A program made the translations under genes and the position numbers. A DNA stretch of 64,000 bases from JBECKW01 sp040235505. GTDB lineage: Bacteria > Desulfobacterota > Desulfobacteria > Desulfobacterales > JAFDDL01. Below the pieces are notes generated by a model. The model saw only the letters and a list, made by a program, of their open reading frames with translations, made no database searches and was not told the DNA's origin. Position 1 is the first letter of the stretch; each line of letters starts with the position of its first letter. Of the stretch, positions 36,345 to 45,872 are shown piece after piece. The stretch is from contig JBECKW010000017.1 of assembly GCA_040235505.1 (NCBI GenBank), positions 62,001 to 126,000 on the forward strand, read 5' to 3'.

Positions 36345-37129
36345 AAAGTATTGATACTGAAAAGATAGACAGGTTGCGAGGCCGGCGGGTCGGCGAGACG
36401 GATACTTTTCATTTCAAATGCCATTCGGGGTTGTCCTGTTTCAACCGGTGCTGTCGCAATTTAAACCTGTTTTTATATCCCTACGACGTGCTCCGGCTGA
36501 AAAACCGGTTGAACCTCAGTTCCGATGTCTTTCTCGAACAGCACGTGGACGTGGTGCTTCGGGAGGGAAATTTTTTTCCCGAGGTGCTGCTTCGCATGGC
36601 GGACACCGCTGAAAAGACCTGCCCGTTTCTGTCCGATGCGGGGTGCCGGGTGTACCCGGACCGTCCGGATACCTGCCGAAGTTTTCCGGTGGAGCACGGG
36701 GTATTGTTTGATTCATCCGGAAAGGTGGCGGAGCGGGTTTCTTTTTTCAGGCCCCCCGAATTCTGCCAGGGGCAATTTGAAACCGTCCCCTGGACCTTGT
36801 CATCCTGGAGCGATGACCAGCAGGCGGCTGTACACCATGAGATGACCATCCGGTGGGCGGAGCTGAAACAGCGTTTTACCGTCGATCCCTGGAGGGGCGA
36901 AGGTCCTGCGGGGCCCCGGGCGAAAATGGTCTTCATGGCAACTTACAACCTGGACCGGTTCAGGGAGTTTGTCTTCGGAAGCAGTTTTCTCAAGCGCTAC
37001 CATGTCAAACCGGTCACCGTCAAAAAGGTGCAATCGGACGATACGGCGTTGATGAAGCTCGGTTTTGCCTGGGTCGGGCTCTTTCTATGGGGAATCCAGA
37101 CACCCATCATCAAGCTGAAAGGACGGTAA
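36341..37129 (+). CDS. Second YkgJ-family cysteine-cluster protein
   Basis: 262 residues. CHSGLSCFNRCCRNLNLFLYPYD and CPFLSDAGCRVYPDRPDTCRSFP form the same Cys pattern as the preceding gene, but overall identity appears low, so it is an old paralogue or a separate family branch. The C-terminal third (YNLDRFREFVFGSSFL...) is unlike its neighbour and has a hydrophobic end (LGFAWVGLFLWGIQ). Metal or cluster binding is likely; function is unknown. Confidence 0.83.
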   Translation: MKSIDTEKIDRLRGRRVGETDTFHFKCHSGLSCFNRCCRNLNLFLYPYDVLRLKNRLNLSSDVFLEQHVDVVLREGNFFPEVLLRMADTAEKTCPFLSDAGCRVYPDRPDTCRSFPVEHGVLFDSSGKVAERVSFFRPPEFCQGQFETVPWTLSSWSDDQQAAVHHEMTIRWAELKQRFTVDPWRGEGPAGPRAKMVFMATYNLDRFREFVFGSSFLKRYHVKPVTVKKVQSDDTALMKLGFAWVGLFLWGIQTPIIKLKGR

Positions 37130-37158
37130 TCGCACCTTGCCCATCAACGGGACAGAAA

Positions 37159-38049
37159 ATGATACTGAGCATCGGTGAAATTCTCTACGACATGTTCCCA
37201 GACGGGAGGCGTCTGGGCGGCGCCCCCTTCAATTTTGCCTATCATCTGAAAAAAATAGGGTTTCCCATTCGATTTCTATCGAAGGTCGGCCGGGATGAAG
37301 CCGGGGATGCGATCTGCAAGCGCATCGTGGACGCAGGCTTTCTCCCTGAAGATATCGGGATCGATTCGCAGCATGACACCGGACGGGTCCAGGTGACCCT
37401 GGATGAGACCGGTAGCCCGAGCTTTCACATAGTTTCCAACGTCGCTTACGATTTCATAGCCCCGGAGGAACATGTGACGGCCCTGGTTGAAAGTGCTCCG
37501 GACCTGATTTACTTCGGCTCGCTGATTCAGCGTACCGAGACCGGTTTTCGAAATCTGCATTCGATTCTGAACCGGCGGAAAAAACCAACCCGGCTTTTTT
37601 ATGACATGAATCTTCGGGAGGGCTGCCGGAAACGGGAGATTATTGAAACCTCCCTTGCGCGGGCGGACGTTCTGAAGCTCAGCGACGAAGAACTGACGGC
37701 ATCGGCAAATCTTCTGGAGGTTCCGGGGGAGGGGGATCCGTTGGTGGAGACGTTGATGAAAAAATTCGATATTTCCATTGTGGCCTTGACTCGGGGAGCG
37801 GCAGGAAGCTGTCTTTACATGAACCATCGTCGCTATCCAAGTGCACCGGCAACCGGTATTCGGGTGGAGGACACCGTCGGCGCCGGGGACGGCTATGCAG
37901 CCATGCTGGCGGCCGGTATTCTTGACGGGCTACCGCCGGAAGCCATGGCTGCCGAAGCGACCCGGTTTTCCGCTCGGATATGTACAATCAGCGGGGCCAT
38001 TCCCGAAAACGACAAATTTTATGAGGAATTCAGGAGAAAACACGGATGA
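37159..38049 (+). CDS. PfkB-family sugar kinase, probable fructokinase
   Basis: 296 residues from ATG 37159. The PfkB signatures are clear: GGAPFNFAYHLKKIG (motif 1) and DTVGAGDGYAAMLAAG (motif 2, with the catalytic Asp). SIGEILYDMFPDG resembles fructokinases. It begins an operon whose next two genes make and cleave sucrose, so phosphorylation of fructose released by sucrose phosphorylase is the natural role. Its stop overlaps the next start by four bases. Confidence 0.85.
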   Translation: MILSIGEILYDMFPDGRRLGGAPFNFAYHLKKIGFPIRFLSKVGRDEAGDAICKRIVDAGFLPEDIGIDSQHDTGRVQVTLDETGSPSFHIVSNVAYDFIAPEEHVTALVESAPDLIYFGSLIQRTETGFRNLHSILNRRKKPTRLFYDMNLREGCRKREIIETSLARADVLKLSDEELTASANLLEVPGEGDPLVETLMKKFDISIVALTRGAAGSCLYMNHRRYPSAPATGIRVEDTVGAGDGYAAMLAAGILDGLPPEAMAAEATRFSARICTISGAIPENDKFYEEFRRKHG

Positions 38050-40241
38050 ACAGCGGCAGGTACATACAGATGTTCAGTATTCACGGGCTGCTTCGTTCCG
38101 AGAATCTGGAGCTGGGCCGGGATGCCGATACCGGAGGGCAGATTAACTACGTACTGGACCTCGGAAAGGCGCTTTCGTCGATGGATGTGGTCAGGCGAGT
38201 GGATCTGTTTACCCGGCTGGTATCGGACCGAGCTGTTTCCGGCGATTACGGGAAGCACATCGAAACAGTGAACGACAAATTCCGTATTGTCCGTATCCGC
38301 TGCGGAGGAAGCAGATATCTTCGAAAGGAACTTTTGTGGAACAGCCTGGACGAATTTATCGACGGCACCATTAAATTCATCAAGCGCGAAAACGCGATTC
38401 CCGATGTGGTTCACGGCCACTATGCGGATGGCGGATACGTGGCAAGGGAACTATCCGGGATTTTCGGTATCCCCTTTGTCTTTACGGGGCATTCCCTCGG
38501 TCGGGTCAAAAAACAGAAAATGCTTGCGGACGGCATGGGGGAAGAGGAAATCGAAAAAAAACTGAATATGAATCGCCGGATCCATGCCGAGGAAGATGTT
38601 CTCAAAGCCGCCGACATCGTGATCACGAGCACCCGTCAGGAAAAGGAAGAACAGTACGGATTGTACAGAAACCATTCCGTGCCCCTGTACCGGGTGATTC
38701 CTCCGGGACTTGATATGGAGAAGTTTTATCCGTTTTATCATGATATATTATCGGAAAACGAACGGGCCGAAGATGCGCGGTATGCCCAGGCCAAGGTGCT
38801 TCAGGAATTGGATCGGTTTTTCATACATCCGGATAAACCGCTGATTCTCGCCCTGTGCCGGCCGGACAAGCGAAAAAACATCAGCGGACTGGTGCGGGCT
38901 TTCGGCGAGGACCTTCAGCTTCAGGCCATGGCCAATCTGGCGATTTTCGCGGGAATTCGAAAAGACATCCGCCAGATGGGAGAAAATGAACGGGAAGTTC
39001 TGACCGAGATGCTGCTGATGATGGACACCTACGACCTTTACGGAAAAATGGCCATCCCCAAGCGACATGATTTTGAACTTGAGGTCCCGGAACTGTATCG
39101 CATCACGGCCCGCAAAAAGGGTGTTTTTGTGAATCCCGCACATACGGAGCCTTTCGGACTGACCCTGCTGGAGGCTTCGGCCACAGGTGTTCCGGTCGTG
39201 GCCACCAATGACGGCGGGCCCCGGGACATTCTGGCCAACTGCAAGAACGGCGAGCTGGTGGATCCAGCGGATACAAAGGGCATCGCCTCGGTGGTGAAGG
39301 AAATCATTTCAAACGGCAGCACATGGGAGCGTTATTCCAAAAACGGAATCCGGAATGTGCGACAGCATTATACATGGATTCGTCACGCCCAGCGATATGC
39401 GGAAGCGCTGGAGACGATTCTGTCCCAGGGAGTGTCCACAGACGATATGGCGGCGGCAGCCCCATTAGATGCCATTGGTCGCAGACTCGCAAAGCTGAAC
39501 TATTTTATTATTTCGGATATCGACAACACGCTTATCGGGGAGAACAACGAACATCTGCCGGAGCTTGTGCGGCTGCTTTCCCGCCATCGGCAGCACATCG
39601 GTTTCGGTGTGGCCAGCGGCAGAACGATCGCCTCCATCGAGCAGGCGCTGAAAGCGCATGACATTCCGCAGCCGGATATCATTATCTCCTCGGTGGGGGT
39701 GGAGATTTACTACGGCCGGGAGCGCTATCCCGGAAAGGGATGGAGCACTCATATCGCCAGCAAGTGGGACCGGGAAAAAATATTTCGGCTTCTCAGCCGG
39801 TTTGATTTCCTCGAATACCAGGAGGAGACCACTCAGCGGCCGTTCAAAATCAGTTACCATATGGCACCCGGAAAGGACCGGCTGGCAATGATTCACAATC
39901 TGCTTCTGGAAAACAAATGCCGCTACCAGTTGATTTATTCCCATGAAGAATACCTGGACATTCTTCCTTACCGGGCATCCAAGGGAAAGGCGATCCGATA
40001 CCTGAGCTACAAATGGGACATCCCCTTGGGAAATTTTCTGGTTTGCGGCGACTCCGGTAACGACGAAGAAATGCTTCGGGGTGAGCCCCTGGCGGCCGTG
40101 GTCGGTAACTACAGCCCGGAACTTGAGAGGCTGAAAGGAAATAAAAACGTTTTCTTTTCAAGCCGGTTCTGCGCCGGCGGTATTCTTGAGGCCATTGAAA
40201 AATACCGGTTTATTGAAAAAGCAACACGAGGAGAGCCATGA
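38046..40241 (+). CDS. Bifunctional sucrose-phosphate synthase with C-terminal phosphatase domain
   Basis: 731 residues. Residues 1-470 are a GT-B glycosyltransferase of the sucrose-phosphate synthase branch (DTGGQINYVLDLGKAL near the start, PPGLDMEKF, and EPFGLTLLEASATGVPVVAT, the E-x7-E motif). It would couple UDP- or ADP-glucose to fructose-6-phosphate. From about 485 is a HAD phosphatase with DIDNTL (Asp 491 and 493), GVASGRT and CGDSGNDEEM, matching sucrose-phosphate phosphatase, so one polypeptide would give free sucrose. It overlaps the fructokinase and phosphorylase genes by four bases on each side. Confidence 0.9.
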   Translation: MNSGRYIQMFSIHGLLRSENLELGRDADTGGQINYVLDLGKALSSMDVVRRVDLFTRLVSDRAVSGDYGKHIETVNDKFRIVRIRCGGSRYLRKELLWNSLDEFIDGTIKFIKRENAIPDVVHGHYADGGYVARELSGIFGIPFVFTGHSLGRVKKQKMLADGMGEEEIEKKLNMNRRIHAEEDVLKAADIVITSTRQEKEEQYGLYRNHSVPLYRVIPPGLDMEKFYPFYHDILSENERAEDARYAQAKVLQELDRFFIHPDKPLILALCRPDKRKNISGLVRAFGEDLQLQAMANLAIFAGIRKDIRQMGENEREVLTEMLLMMDTYDLYGKMAIPKRHDFELEVPELYRITARKKGVFVNPAHTEPFGLTLLEASATGVPVVATNDGGPRDILANCKNGELVDPADTKGIASVVKEIISNGSTWERYSKNGIRNVRQHYTWIRHAQRYAEALETILSQGVSTDDMAAAAPLDAIGRRLAKLNYFIISDIDNTLIGENNEHLPELVRLLSRHRQHIGFGVASGRTIASIEQALKAHDIPQPDIIISSVGVEIYYGRERYPGKGWSTHIASKWDREKIFRLLSRFDFLEYQEETTQRPFKISYHMAPGKDRLAMIHNLLLENKCRYQLIYSHEEYLDILPYRASKGKAIRYLSYKWDIPLGNFLVCGDSGNDEEMLRGEPLAAVVGNYSPELERLKGNKNVFFSSRFCAGGILEAIEKYRFIEKATRGEP

Positions 40242-41689
40242 GTCTTCGAAACCAGGTACAGCTTATCACCTATCCGGACAGTCTGGGGCAAAATCTGCTG
40301 GAATTGCACTATGTGCTGCGAAGGTATTTTCGGGGAATGGTCGGCGGTGTCCACCTGCTGCCGTTTTATCCCTCTTCGGCGGATCGAGGGTTTTCACCCA
40401 TTACCTATGATGAGGTGGATCCGGTGTTCGGCACATGGCAAGATGTGGCGGCCATCAGCCGGGATTTTGATCTTATCATCGATTTCATGGTCAATCATAT
40501 TTCCAGACAATCCGTTTTTTTTCAGGATTATCTCGATAAGGGGACGGAGAGTGAATATGCCGACATGTTCCTTACCTTTCACAAGCTGAGTCCCGACGGC
40601 AACATTTCAGATGAAGATCTTGCAAAGGTCTACAGCCGGAAGCCGAGGCATCCATACACGGTCATCGAACGGCCCGATGGATCCAAGGAAAAAATCTGGT
40701 GCACCTTCGAATATGAGCAGATCGATCTGGACTGGAACTCCCCCAAAACCCGCCAGATCATGCGCAACTACCTGATTAAGCTGGCGAGAAACAACGTCAA
40801 GATGATCCGGATGGACGCCTTTGCCTACACCACCGTTAAGATCGGTACCAACTGCTTTTTCCTGGAGCCGGAAGTCTGGGAACTTCTGGAATGGCTCAAG
40901 AACTTTGTGGCGCCTTTTGACACGGAAATTCTGCCGGAGGTTCATGAGCACCACAGCTATCAGTTGCGCCTGGCGGAAAAGGGCTACTGGGTCTATGACT
41001 TTGCGCTTCCCATGCTGGTGATGCACACACTTTATCACCATACGAGCCGCAGACTGGTGGCGTGGCTGAAAAAATGTCCCCGACGGCAGATCACGACACT
41101 GGATACCCACGACGGCATCGGTGTCGTGGATGTGGCAGGCCTGATGAGTCAGGCAGAAATCGATAAAACCCTCAATGGTCTTTATGAGAAAGGCTCCAAC
41201 ATCAAACGGATATACTCCGGTCCGGAATACCAGAACCTGGATGTCTACCAGGTAAACTGCACCTATTATTCCGCCCTGGAAGAAAACGACAAATCCTATC
41301 TGGCGGCCCGGGCGATACAGTTTTTTACCCCTGGAATTCCCCAGGTTTACTATGTGGGGCTTCTCGCGGGACAAAACGATATCGATCTGGTGGAGCTGAC
41401 CAAAAACGGTCGTAACATCAACCGCCACAATTACAGCCTGGAAGAAATTGAAGCGGCGGTCCAGAAGCCGGTGGTCCGGCGCCTTATGCGCCTGATGGAG
41501 TTTAGAAACCGCTATCCGGTGTTCGACGGTGAATTTTTTGTTGAAGAAGCCGAGTCCGAGCACCGGTTGGCCATGATGTGGCAGAAAGATTCGCTCCAGG
41601 CCACGCTCCATGTGGATCTCAAGAGCTATGACACCCGGATCACCTATTTCGATCCGGAGAAGAAGGAGAATGTGTTGTATGTTGTATAG
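40238..41689 (+). CDS. Sucrose phosphorylase (GH13)
   Basis: 483 residues, family length. The GH13 subfamily 18 signatures are present: VHLLPFYPSS, DFMVNHIS, the nucleophile in RMDAFAY (Asp 193), the acid/base in ILPEVHEH (Glu 234) and TLDTHDGIG. It cleaves sucrose with phosphate to glucose-1-phosphate and fructose. Related glucosylglycerate or sucrose-6-phosphate phosphorylases are possible, but the sucrose-phosphate synthase next door supports sucrose. It ends in a large hairpin. Confidence 0.9.
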   Translation: MSLRNQVQLITYPDSLGQNLLELHYVLRRYFRGMVGGVHLLPFYPSSADRGFSPITYDEVDPVFGTWQDVAAISRDFDLIIDFMVNHISRQSVFFQDYLDKGTESEYADMFLTFHKLSPDGNISDEDLAKVYSRKPRHPYTVIERPDGSKEKIWCTFEYEQIDLDWNSPKTRQIMRNYLIKLARNNVKMIRMDAFAYTTVKIGTNCFFLEPEVWELLEWLKNFVAPFDTEILPEVHEHHSYQLRLAEKGYWVYDFALPMLVMHTLYHHTSRRLVAWLKKCPRRQITTLDTHDGIGVVDVAGLMSQAEIDKTLNGLYEKGSNIKRIYSGPEYQNLDVYQVNCTYYSALEENDKSYLAARAIQFFTPGIPQVYYVGLLAGQNDIDLVELTKNGRNINRHNYSLEEIEAAVQKPVVRRLMRLMEFRNRYPVFDGEFFVEEAESEHRLAMMWQKDSLQATLHVDLKSYDTRITYFDPEKKENVLYVV

Positions 41690-41771
41690 GCTGGGATGCT
41701 GGGAGGCCAGAAGGCTTGGAAGCTAAAACAAAAACCAACTTCGTAAAATTACAGCATCCCAGCCTCCCAGC
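41690..41771. repeat. Long imperfect inverted repeat between convergent genes
   Basis: Arms 41690-41707 and 41754-41771 pair at 16 of 18 positions and are built from GCTGGGA-type words; the loop also contains AAGGCTTGGAAGCT. It spans the whole gap between the sucrose phosphorylase and SDR stops, so it may act as a bidirectional terminator or be a copy of a dispersed intergenic repeat. Confidence 0.7.
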
Positions 41772-41772
41772 T

Positions 41773-42588
41773 TTATACCACGCCCTTCGGCATGGGACCG
41801 GTTTCTTCGCCCCCCAGAACGTAGCCGCCGTCCAGCCGGAGCACGCTGCCGGTCATAAAGGGCGCGTCCGAGATAAGAAACCGAATCGCCCTTACAACAT
41901 CCTCTGTCCGGCCGGTGCGCTGCAGAAGTGTGTGATCCATTAGCGCCTTTTTCTGATCTTCCGTGAGAAGCCCCCATCCCCGGGTTTTTTCCCCGTGACG
42001 TGTTTCAAAAAACCCCAGCATGAGTTCGTTGACCCGAACCTCCGGCGCCCCCAGGCGCGCCCAGGTTTCCGTCAGAAGAGAAATCCCGCGGTTGGCCGCC
42101 GCATAGCCGTCATTGAACACAAACCGCGCAGGACCTGTTCGGCCCACCAGAGCGGAAATGGAAGAAATGTTGATGACAGCCCCATTTCCCGTTTTCTTCA
42201 AATGCGGCAATGCGGCATCGAACACCCACCGTTTTGCCCGAAGCGTGGTTGCCAGTTCCAGATCCCATTGATCCTTTATATATGGCCCATGAACCACCGG
42301 CCATCCACCCCGCTCAATGTTATTGATCAGGATGTCCAGCCTCCCGAAGCGCGTCATCACCGCATCCACAAGGCCATTTATTTCCCCCGTTTCCAGAAGA
42401 TTAATCCGATGGATCAAATGCGGCGTCCCGGTGTCGCTCATATCCGATCGGAGAGATTTCAATGACTCTTCCCAATCGTAATACGTCAGGGCCGTAGAAA
42501 CGCCCTGTTTGGCCAAATCGAGGGCGATGGCCTTTCCAATGCCTTTGACGGCGCCGAGTACCAGGGCGACCTTTCCATTGAGATTCAT
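41773..42588 (-). CDS. SDR-fold protein with catalytic Lys replaced by Asn
   Basis: 271 residues from ATG 42588, which has AAGGATG upstream; an ATG 18 codons earlier is less likely. It shows the classical short-chain dehydrogenase fold: LGAVKGIGKAIA (nucleotide loop), ILINN, NISSIS with the catalytic Ser, and a final LRLDGGYVLGG. The active-site Y-x3-K is Y-A-A-A-N (Tyr 162, Asn 166), so the usual lysine is missing. It may be a binding protein or use an altered mechanism. Substrate is unknown. It is convergent with the sucrose operon. Confidence 0.85.
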   Translation of the reverse strand: MNLNGKVALVLGAVKGIGKAIALDLAKQGVSTALTYYDWEESLKSLRSDMSDTGTPHLIHRINLLETGEINGLVDAVMTRFGRLDILINNIERGGWPVVHGPYIKDQWDLELATTLRAKRWVFDAALPHLKKTGNGAVINISSISALVGRTGPARFVFNDGYAAANRGISLLTETWARLGAPEVRVNELMLGFFETRHGEKTRGWGLLTEDQKKALMDHTLLQRTGRTEDVVRAIRFLISDAPFMTGSVLRLDGGYVLGGEETGPMPKGVV

Positions 42589-43291
42589 AAGGGTGCATCC
42601 TTGAAAATAGAGTTGAGAACACCTGTTGGCGACAGACCGCAACTTTTTCAGGTAGCATGTTCCGGGGGGAAGTCAACCATAATCCGGCACGGACAGAAGG
42701 GCCCAAAAATAACTGAATAAGATTCATTAATTTAATACCTCCCGCCGATTTGGAGGTGCAGGTGATAAACATGGAACGAGAGATGATATAACCTTCTGAA
42801 TAAGCGAGGCTTTTGTGTTTTTTTAGATAGTCTTTCCATATGTCGCCGCCTAGAGGGTCTCTTCTGAAGTTCCCCGTTTTCATCAATCGTGAAATTACTA
42901 CATATGGTATGAATACATATACCGACACCTATATATTGTTTTTGTATTTTCCTGCTTTGGTTTTCAACGCTTTTTACAGGGACTCGATCAACAAAAAATG
43001 TTGACAAGATTCAGACTGGGTGATATCTGGTATCCTTTGGTGGAAAATTTTCTATCGTCCTGCTTTTTAAGGATTTTTTTCATCTTCAGACGCTTTCGGG
43101 CCAACACCGAAACAGGTACTTGAACAGCCGTTTGGCTGGCTGAAAAACAGGAGATCTACAGTTAAGGATGGATTCAAACATTATATAAAAGACAGAGAAG
43201 GGAGGTGTCGCTTACATACGCTTTTAAACCATGTTTATAGACAAGTGTTTTTATAGAACCGATTACGAACAACCATGAGGAGGTATCGTAA
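42589..43291. other. Intergenic region upstream of aprBA
   Basis: About 700 bases without a convincing gene; several short frames exist on the minus strand but lack ribosome sites and family likeness. Base composition is lower in GC than the flanks. Possible promoter elements are TTGACA at 43001-43006 (poor -10) and TATAAA at 43184-43189 (poor -35). One of these must drive aprBA, which would then have a long leader. Confidence 0.5.
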
Positions 43292-43729
43292 ATGCCAAGT
43301 TTTGTCATCAATGAGAAATGTGACGGTTGTAAAGGTGGCGATAAGACTGCCTGTATGTACATTTGCCCGAACGACCTGATGGTATTGGACCCCAACGCAA
43401 TGAAGGCTTACAACCAGGAGCCGGATCAGTGCTGGGAATGTTTTTCCTGCGTAAAAATCTGCCCCACCCAGGCCATCGAAGTAAGAGGATATTCCGACTT
43501 TGTGCCACTGGGAAGCAGCATCATGCCGATGCTGGGTACCGAAGATGTTATGTGGACCTGCAAATTCAGAAATGGCCTAATTAAACGCTTTAAGTTCCCC
43601 ATCCGTACCACCCCCGAGGGTGCGGCGAATTCCTATGACGACTTGAAAGGCAAAGACCTTGAGAGCCCCTATCTGTCCACGGAAGAGGCCGATGGGTTCC
43701 AATTGCCGAAACCCCAGGCCCTTGTTTAA
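43292..43729 (+). CDS. aprB: Adenylylsulfate (APS) reductase beta subunit
   Basis: 145 residues. Two [4Fe-4S] clusters are coordinated by CDGCKGGDKTACMYICPND and CWECFSCVKICPTQAIEV, the AprB pattern. AprB passes electrons to the flavin in AprA for reduction of APS to sulfite and AMP in the cytoplasm. A GAGGAGGT-like ribosome site (ATGAGGAGG) lies upstream. It is followed 81 bases later by aprA. Confidence 0.98.
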   Translation: MPSFVINEKCDGCKGGDKTACMYICPNDLMVLDPNAMKAYNQEPDQCWECFSCVKICPTQAIEVRGYSDFVPLGSSIMPMLGTEDVMWTCKFRNGLIKRFKFPIRTTPEGAANSYDDLKGKDLESPYLSTEEADGFQLPKPQALV

Positions 43730-43810
43730 TCATGCCTGGTGCGTTCAAGATCAACCACAGAAGAAACTTTAATAAGCGTGCTTACTTATTTCAGGTAAGG
43801 AGGAAATGAT

Positions 43811-45790
43811 ATGGCATTACCAAATAAACCGTTGGGAGAACTCAAAGCTGTTCGCGATCCTGAAGTCGAGGAGCGAGAAGTTGATATTTTGATTGTAGGC
43901 GGTGGTATGGCAGCCTGCGGTGCGGCATTTGAAATCAAGAAATGGCTCGGTGACGATCAGAGCGTGCTTCTGGTGGACAAGGCTGCCATGGAGCGAAGTG
44001 GTGCGGTTGCACAGGGTCTCTCCGCCATTAACACTTACATCGGCGATAACTCGCCGGATGACTATGTCCGCATGGTTCGAAACGACCTGATGGGTCTCGT
44101 CCGAGAAGACCTTATCTTCGATCTGGGTTGCCACGTTGACGATTCCGTTTATCTTTTCGAAGAATGGGGCCTGCCGGTCTGGAAAAAGGCCGAAGATGGA
44201 AAAAACATGGACGGAAAAAAGGGTCAGGCGATGGGAACCCTGAAATCCGGCGCCAAACCGGTTCGTACCGGTAAATGGCAGATCATGATCAACGGCGAAT
44301 CCTACAAACGGATCGTCGCCGAAGCCGCCAAAAAAGCCATCGGCGAAGAAAACGTTCTCGAGAGAGTCTTCATCGTCGAGCTGCTGCTGGACGCCAACAA
44401 AGAGAACCAGATCGCCGGCGCCGTCGGTTTCTCGGTTCGTGAAAACAAAGTCTACATCATCAAATGCAAAACCATGATGGTTGCCTGCGGCGGCGCGGTG
44501 AATATTTATCAGCCGCGTTCGGTGGGTGAAGGTAAAGGCCGCGCCTGGTATCCGGTATGGAACGCCGGTTCCACCTATACCATGTGCATGAAGGTCGGTG
44601 CCGAACTCTCCATGATGGAAAACCGTTTCACCCCATCCCGCTTCAAGGACGGTTACGGCCCCGTGGGCGCATGGTTCCTGCTGTTCAAGGCCAAAACCCT
44701 TAACGGTCTGGGCGAAAACTACGCCGCTTCCGATGCGGCCAAGAAAGAGCTCGAAAAATACGCTCCGTACGGAACGGCTGCCATTACGCCGACCTGTCTG
44801 CGTAACCACCTGATGCTCTTCGAGATGAAAGAAGGCCGCGGTCCCATCATCATGGATACCGTGAGCGCCCTGGCCGCGCTCGGCGAGACCATGGACAAGA
44901 AAGAGCTCAAACATCTGGAGTCCGAAGCCTGGGAAGATTTCCTGGACATGACTTGCGGCCAGGCCAACCTGTGGTGCGCCCAGGACTGCGAGCCGGAAAA
45001 GAAGAATTCCGAAGTTATGCCCACCGAGCCGTATCTGCTGGGCTCCCACTCCGGTTGCTGCGGCCTGTGGACCAGCGGTCCGGACTTTGACTGGGTACCG
45101 GATTCATACAAGATTAAAGCAGACAACGGAAAGATCTACAACCGGATGACCACGGTCAACGGTCTGTTCACTGCCGGCGACGGCGTAGGCTGCTCCGGCC
45201 ACAAGTTCTCCTCCGGCTCCCATGCCGAAGGCCGACTCGCCGCCAAGCAGATGGTCCGCTATGCAAAGGATCACGCGGACTTTGCCCCGGCCCTGAGCCA
45301 GAGCAAGGAAGCGTTGGTGGACTTGGTATACAAACCGGTTCGCGTTTTCCTGGATCACGCCAACTACACCACCGCCATCGACATCAACCCCAACTACATC
45401 AAACCCAACGGGATGATGTATCGGCTCATGAAAGCCACCCATGAGTACGGTGCCGGTACCGCCACCTATTACCAGACCAGCAGCAAGTCTCTGGAGATGG
45501 TGATGGATCTCCTGCAGGTCATGCGCGAGGACTGTGAAAAGATGGCCGCCGGCGATCTGCACGAACTCATGAGGGCTTGGGAAATCTATCATCGTATCTG
45601 GACTGTTGAAGCGCATCTGCGTCACATCCAGTTCCGGAAAGAGACCCGCTATCCCGGATTCTACTATCAGGCGGATTATCCCGGACAGGACGATGAGAAC
45701 TGGTTCTGCTTCGTGAACTCCAAGTACGATCCGAAAGAGAAGAAATGGGATACCTTTAAGAAAGACTACATCAAGATTATCCCTGATTAA
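43811..45790 (+). CDS. aprA: Adenylylsulfate (APS) reductase alpha subunit
   Basis: 659 residues. The FAD-binding loop VDILIVGGGMAACGAAFEI starts near residue 24, followed by the fumarate-reductase-like fold. Apr-specific segments include MMENRFTPSRFKDGYGPVG, CLRNHLMLFEMKEGRGP and the C-terminal HIQFRKETRYPGFYYQADYP. FAD reacts with APS to form a sulfite adduct. AprA with AprB is the hallmark of dissimilatory sulfate metabolism; here the linked qmoABC supports the reducing direction. Confidence 0.98.
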   Translation: MALPNKPLGELKAVRDPEVEEREVDILIVGGGMAACGAAFEIKKWLGDDQSVLLVDKAAMERSGAVAQGLSAINTYIGDNSPDDYVRMVRNDLMGLVREDLIFDLGCHVDDSVYLFEEWGLPVWKKAEDGKNMDGKKGQAMGTLKSGAKPVRTGKWQIMINGESYKRIVAEAAKKAIGEENVLERVFIVELLLDANKENQIAGAVGFSVRENKVYIIKCKTMMVACGGAVNIYQPRSVGEGKGRAWYPVWNAGSTYTMCMKVGAELSMMENRFTPSRFKDGYGPVGAWFLLFKAKTLNGLGENYAASDAAKKELEKYAPYGTAAITPTCLRNHLMLFEMKEGRGPIIMDTVSALAALGETMDKKELKHLESEAWEDFLDMTCGQANLWCAQDCEPEKKNSEVMPTEPYLLGSHSGCCGLWTSGPDFDWVPDSYKIKADNGKIYNRMTTVNGLFTAGDGVGCSGHKFSSGSHAEGRLAAKQMVRYAKDHADFAPALSQSKEALVDLVYKPVRVFLDHANYTTAIDINPNYIKPNGMMYRLMKATHEYGAGTATYYQTSSKSLEMVMDLLQVMREDCEKMAAGDLHELMRAWEIYHRIWTVEAHLRHIQFRKETRYPGFYYQADYPGQDDENWFCFVNSKYDPKEKKWDTFKKDYIKIIPD

Positions 45791-45800
45791 TGAGCATCCG

Positions 45801-45821
45801 GGGGCGCCTTTTTGGCGCCCC
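45801..45821 (+). terminator. Terminator after aprA
   Basis: GGGGCGCC, a TTTTT loop, GGCGCCCC: a perfect 8-bp stem 11 bases after the aprA stop, followed by a pyrimidine run. Confidence 0.65.
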
Positions 45822-45835
45822 TTCCTGTTTCAGAA

Positions 45836-45872
45836 GATGCCTCCCGGCGTTATTTAGCGCCCGGGGGGCATC
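45836..45872 (+). terminator. Second hairpin after aprA
   Basis: GATGCC-TCCCGG-CG, a TTATTTA loop, then GCG-CCCGGG-GGCATC with small mismatches, followed by CTTTT. Together with the previous hairpin it makes a tandem terminator between aprBA and qmoABC. Confidence 0.55.

Noticed and set aside
42732..43007. A 91-codon minus-strand frame upstream of aprB
   Set aside because: No ribosome site or family likeness; composition resembles non-coding DNA.
43817..45049. A 410-codon minus-strand frame over aprA
   Set aside because: Antisense shadow of aprA with no recognisable domain.
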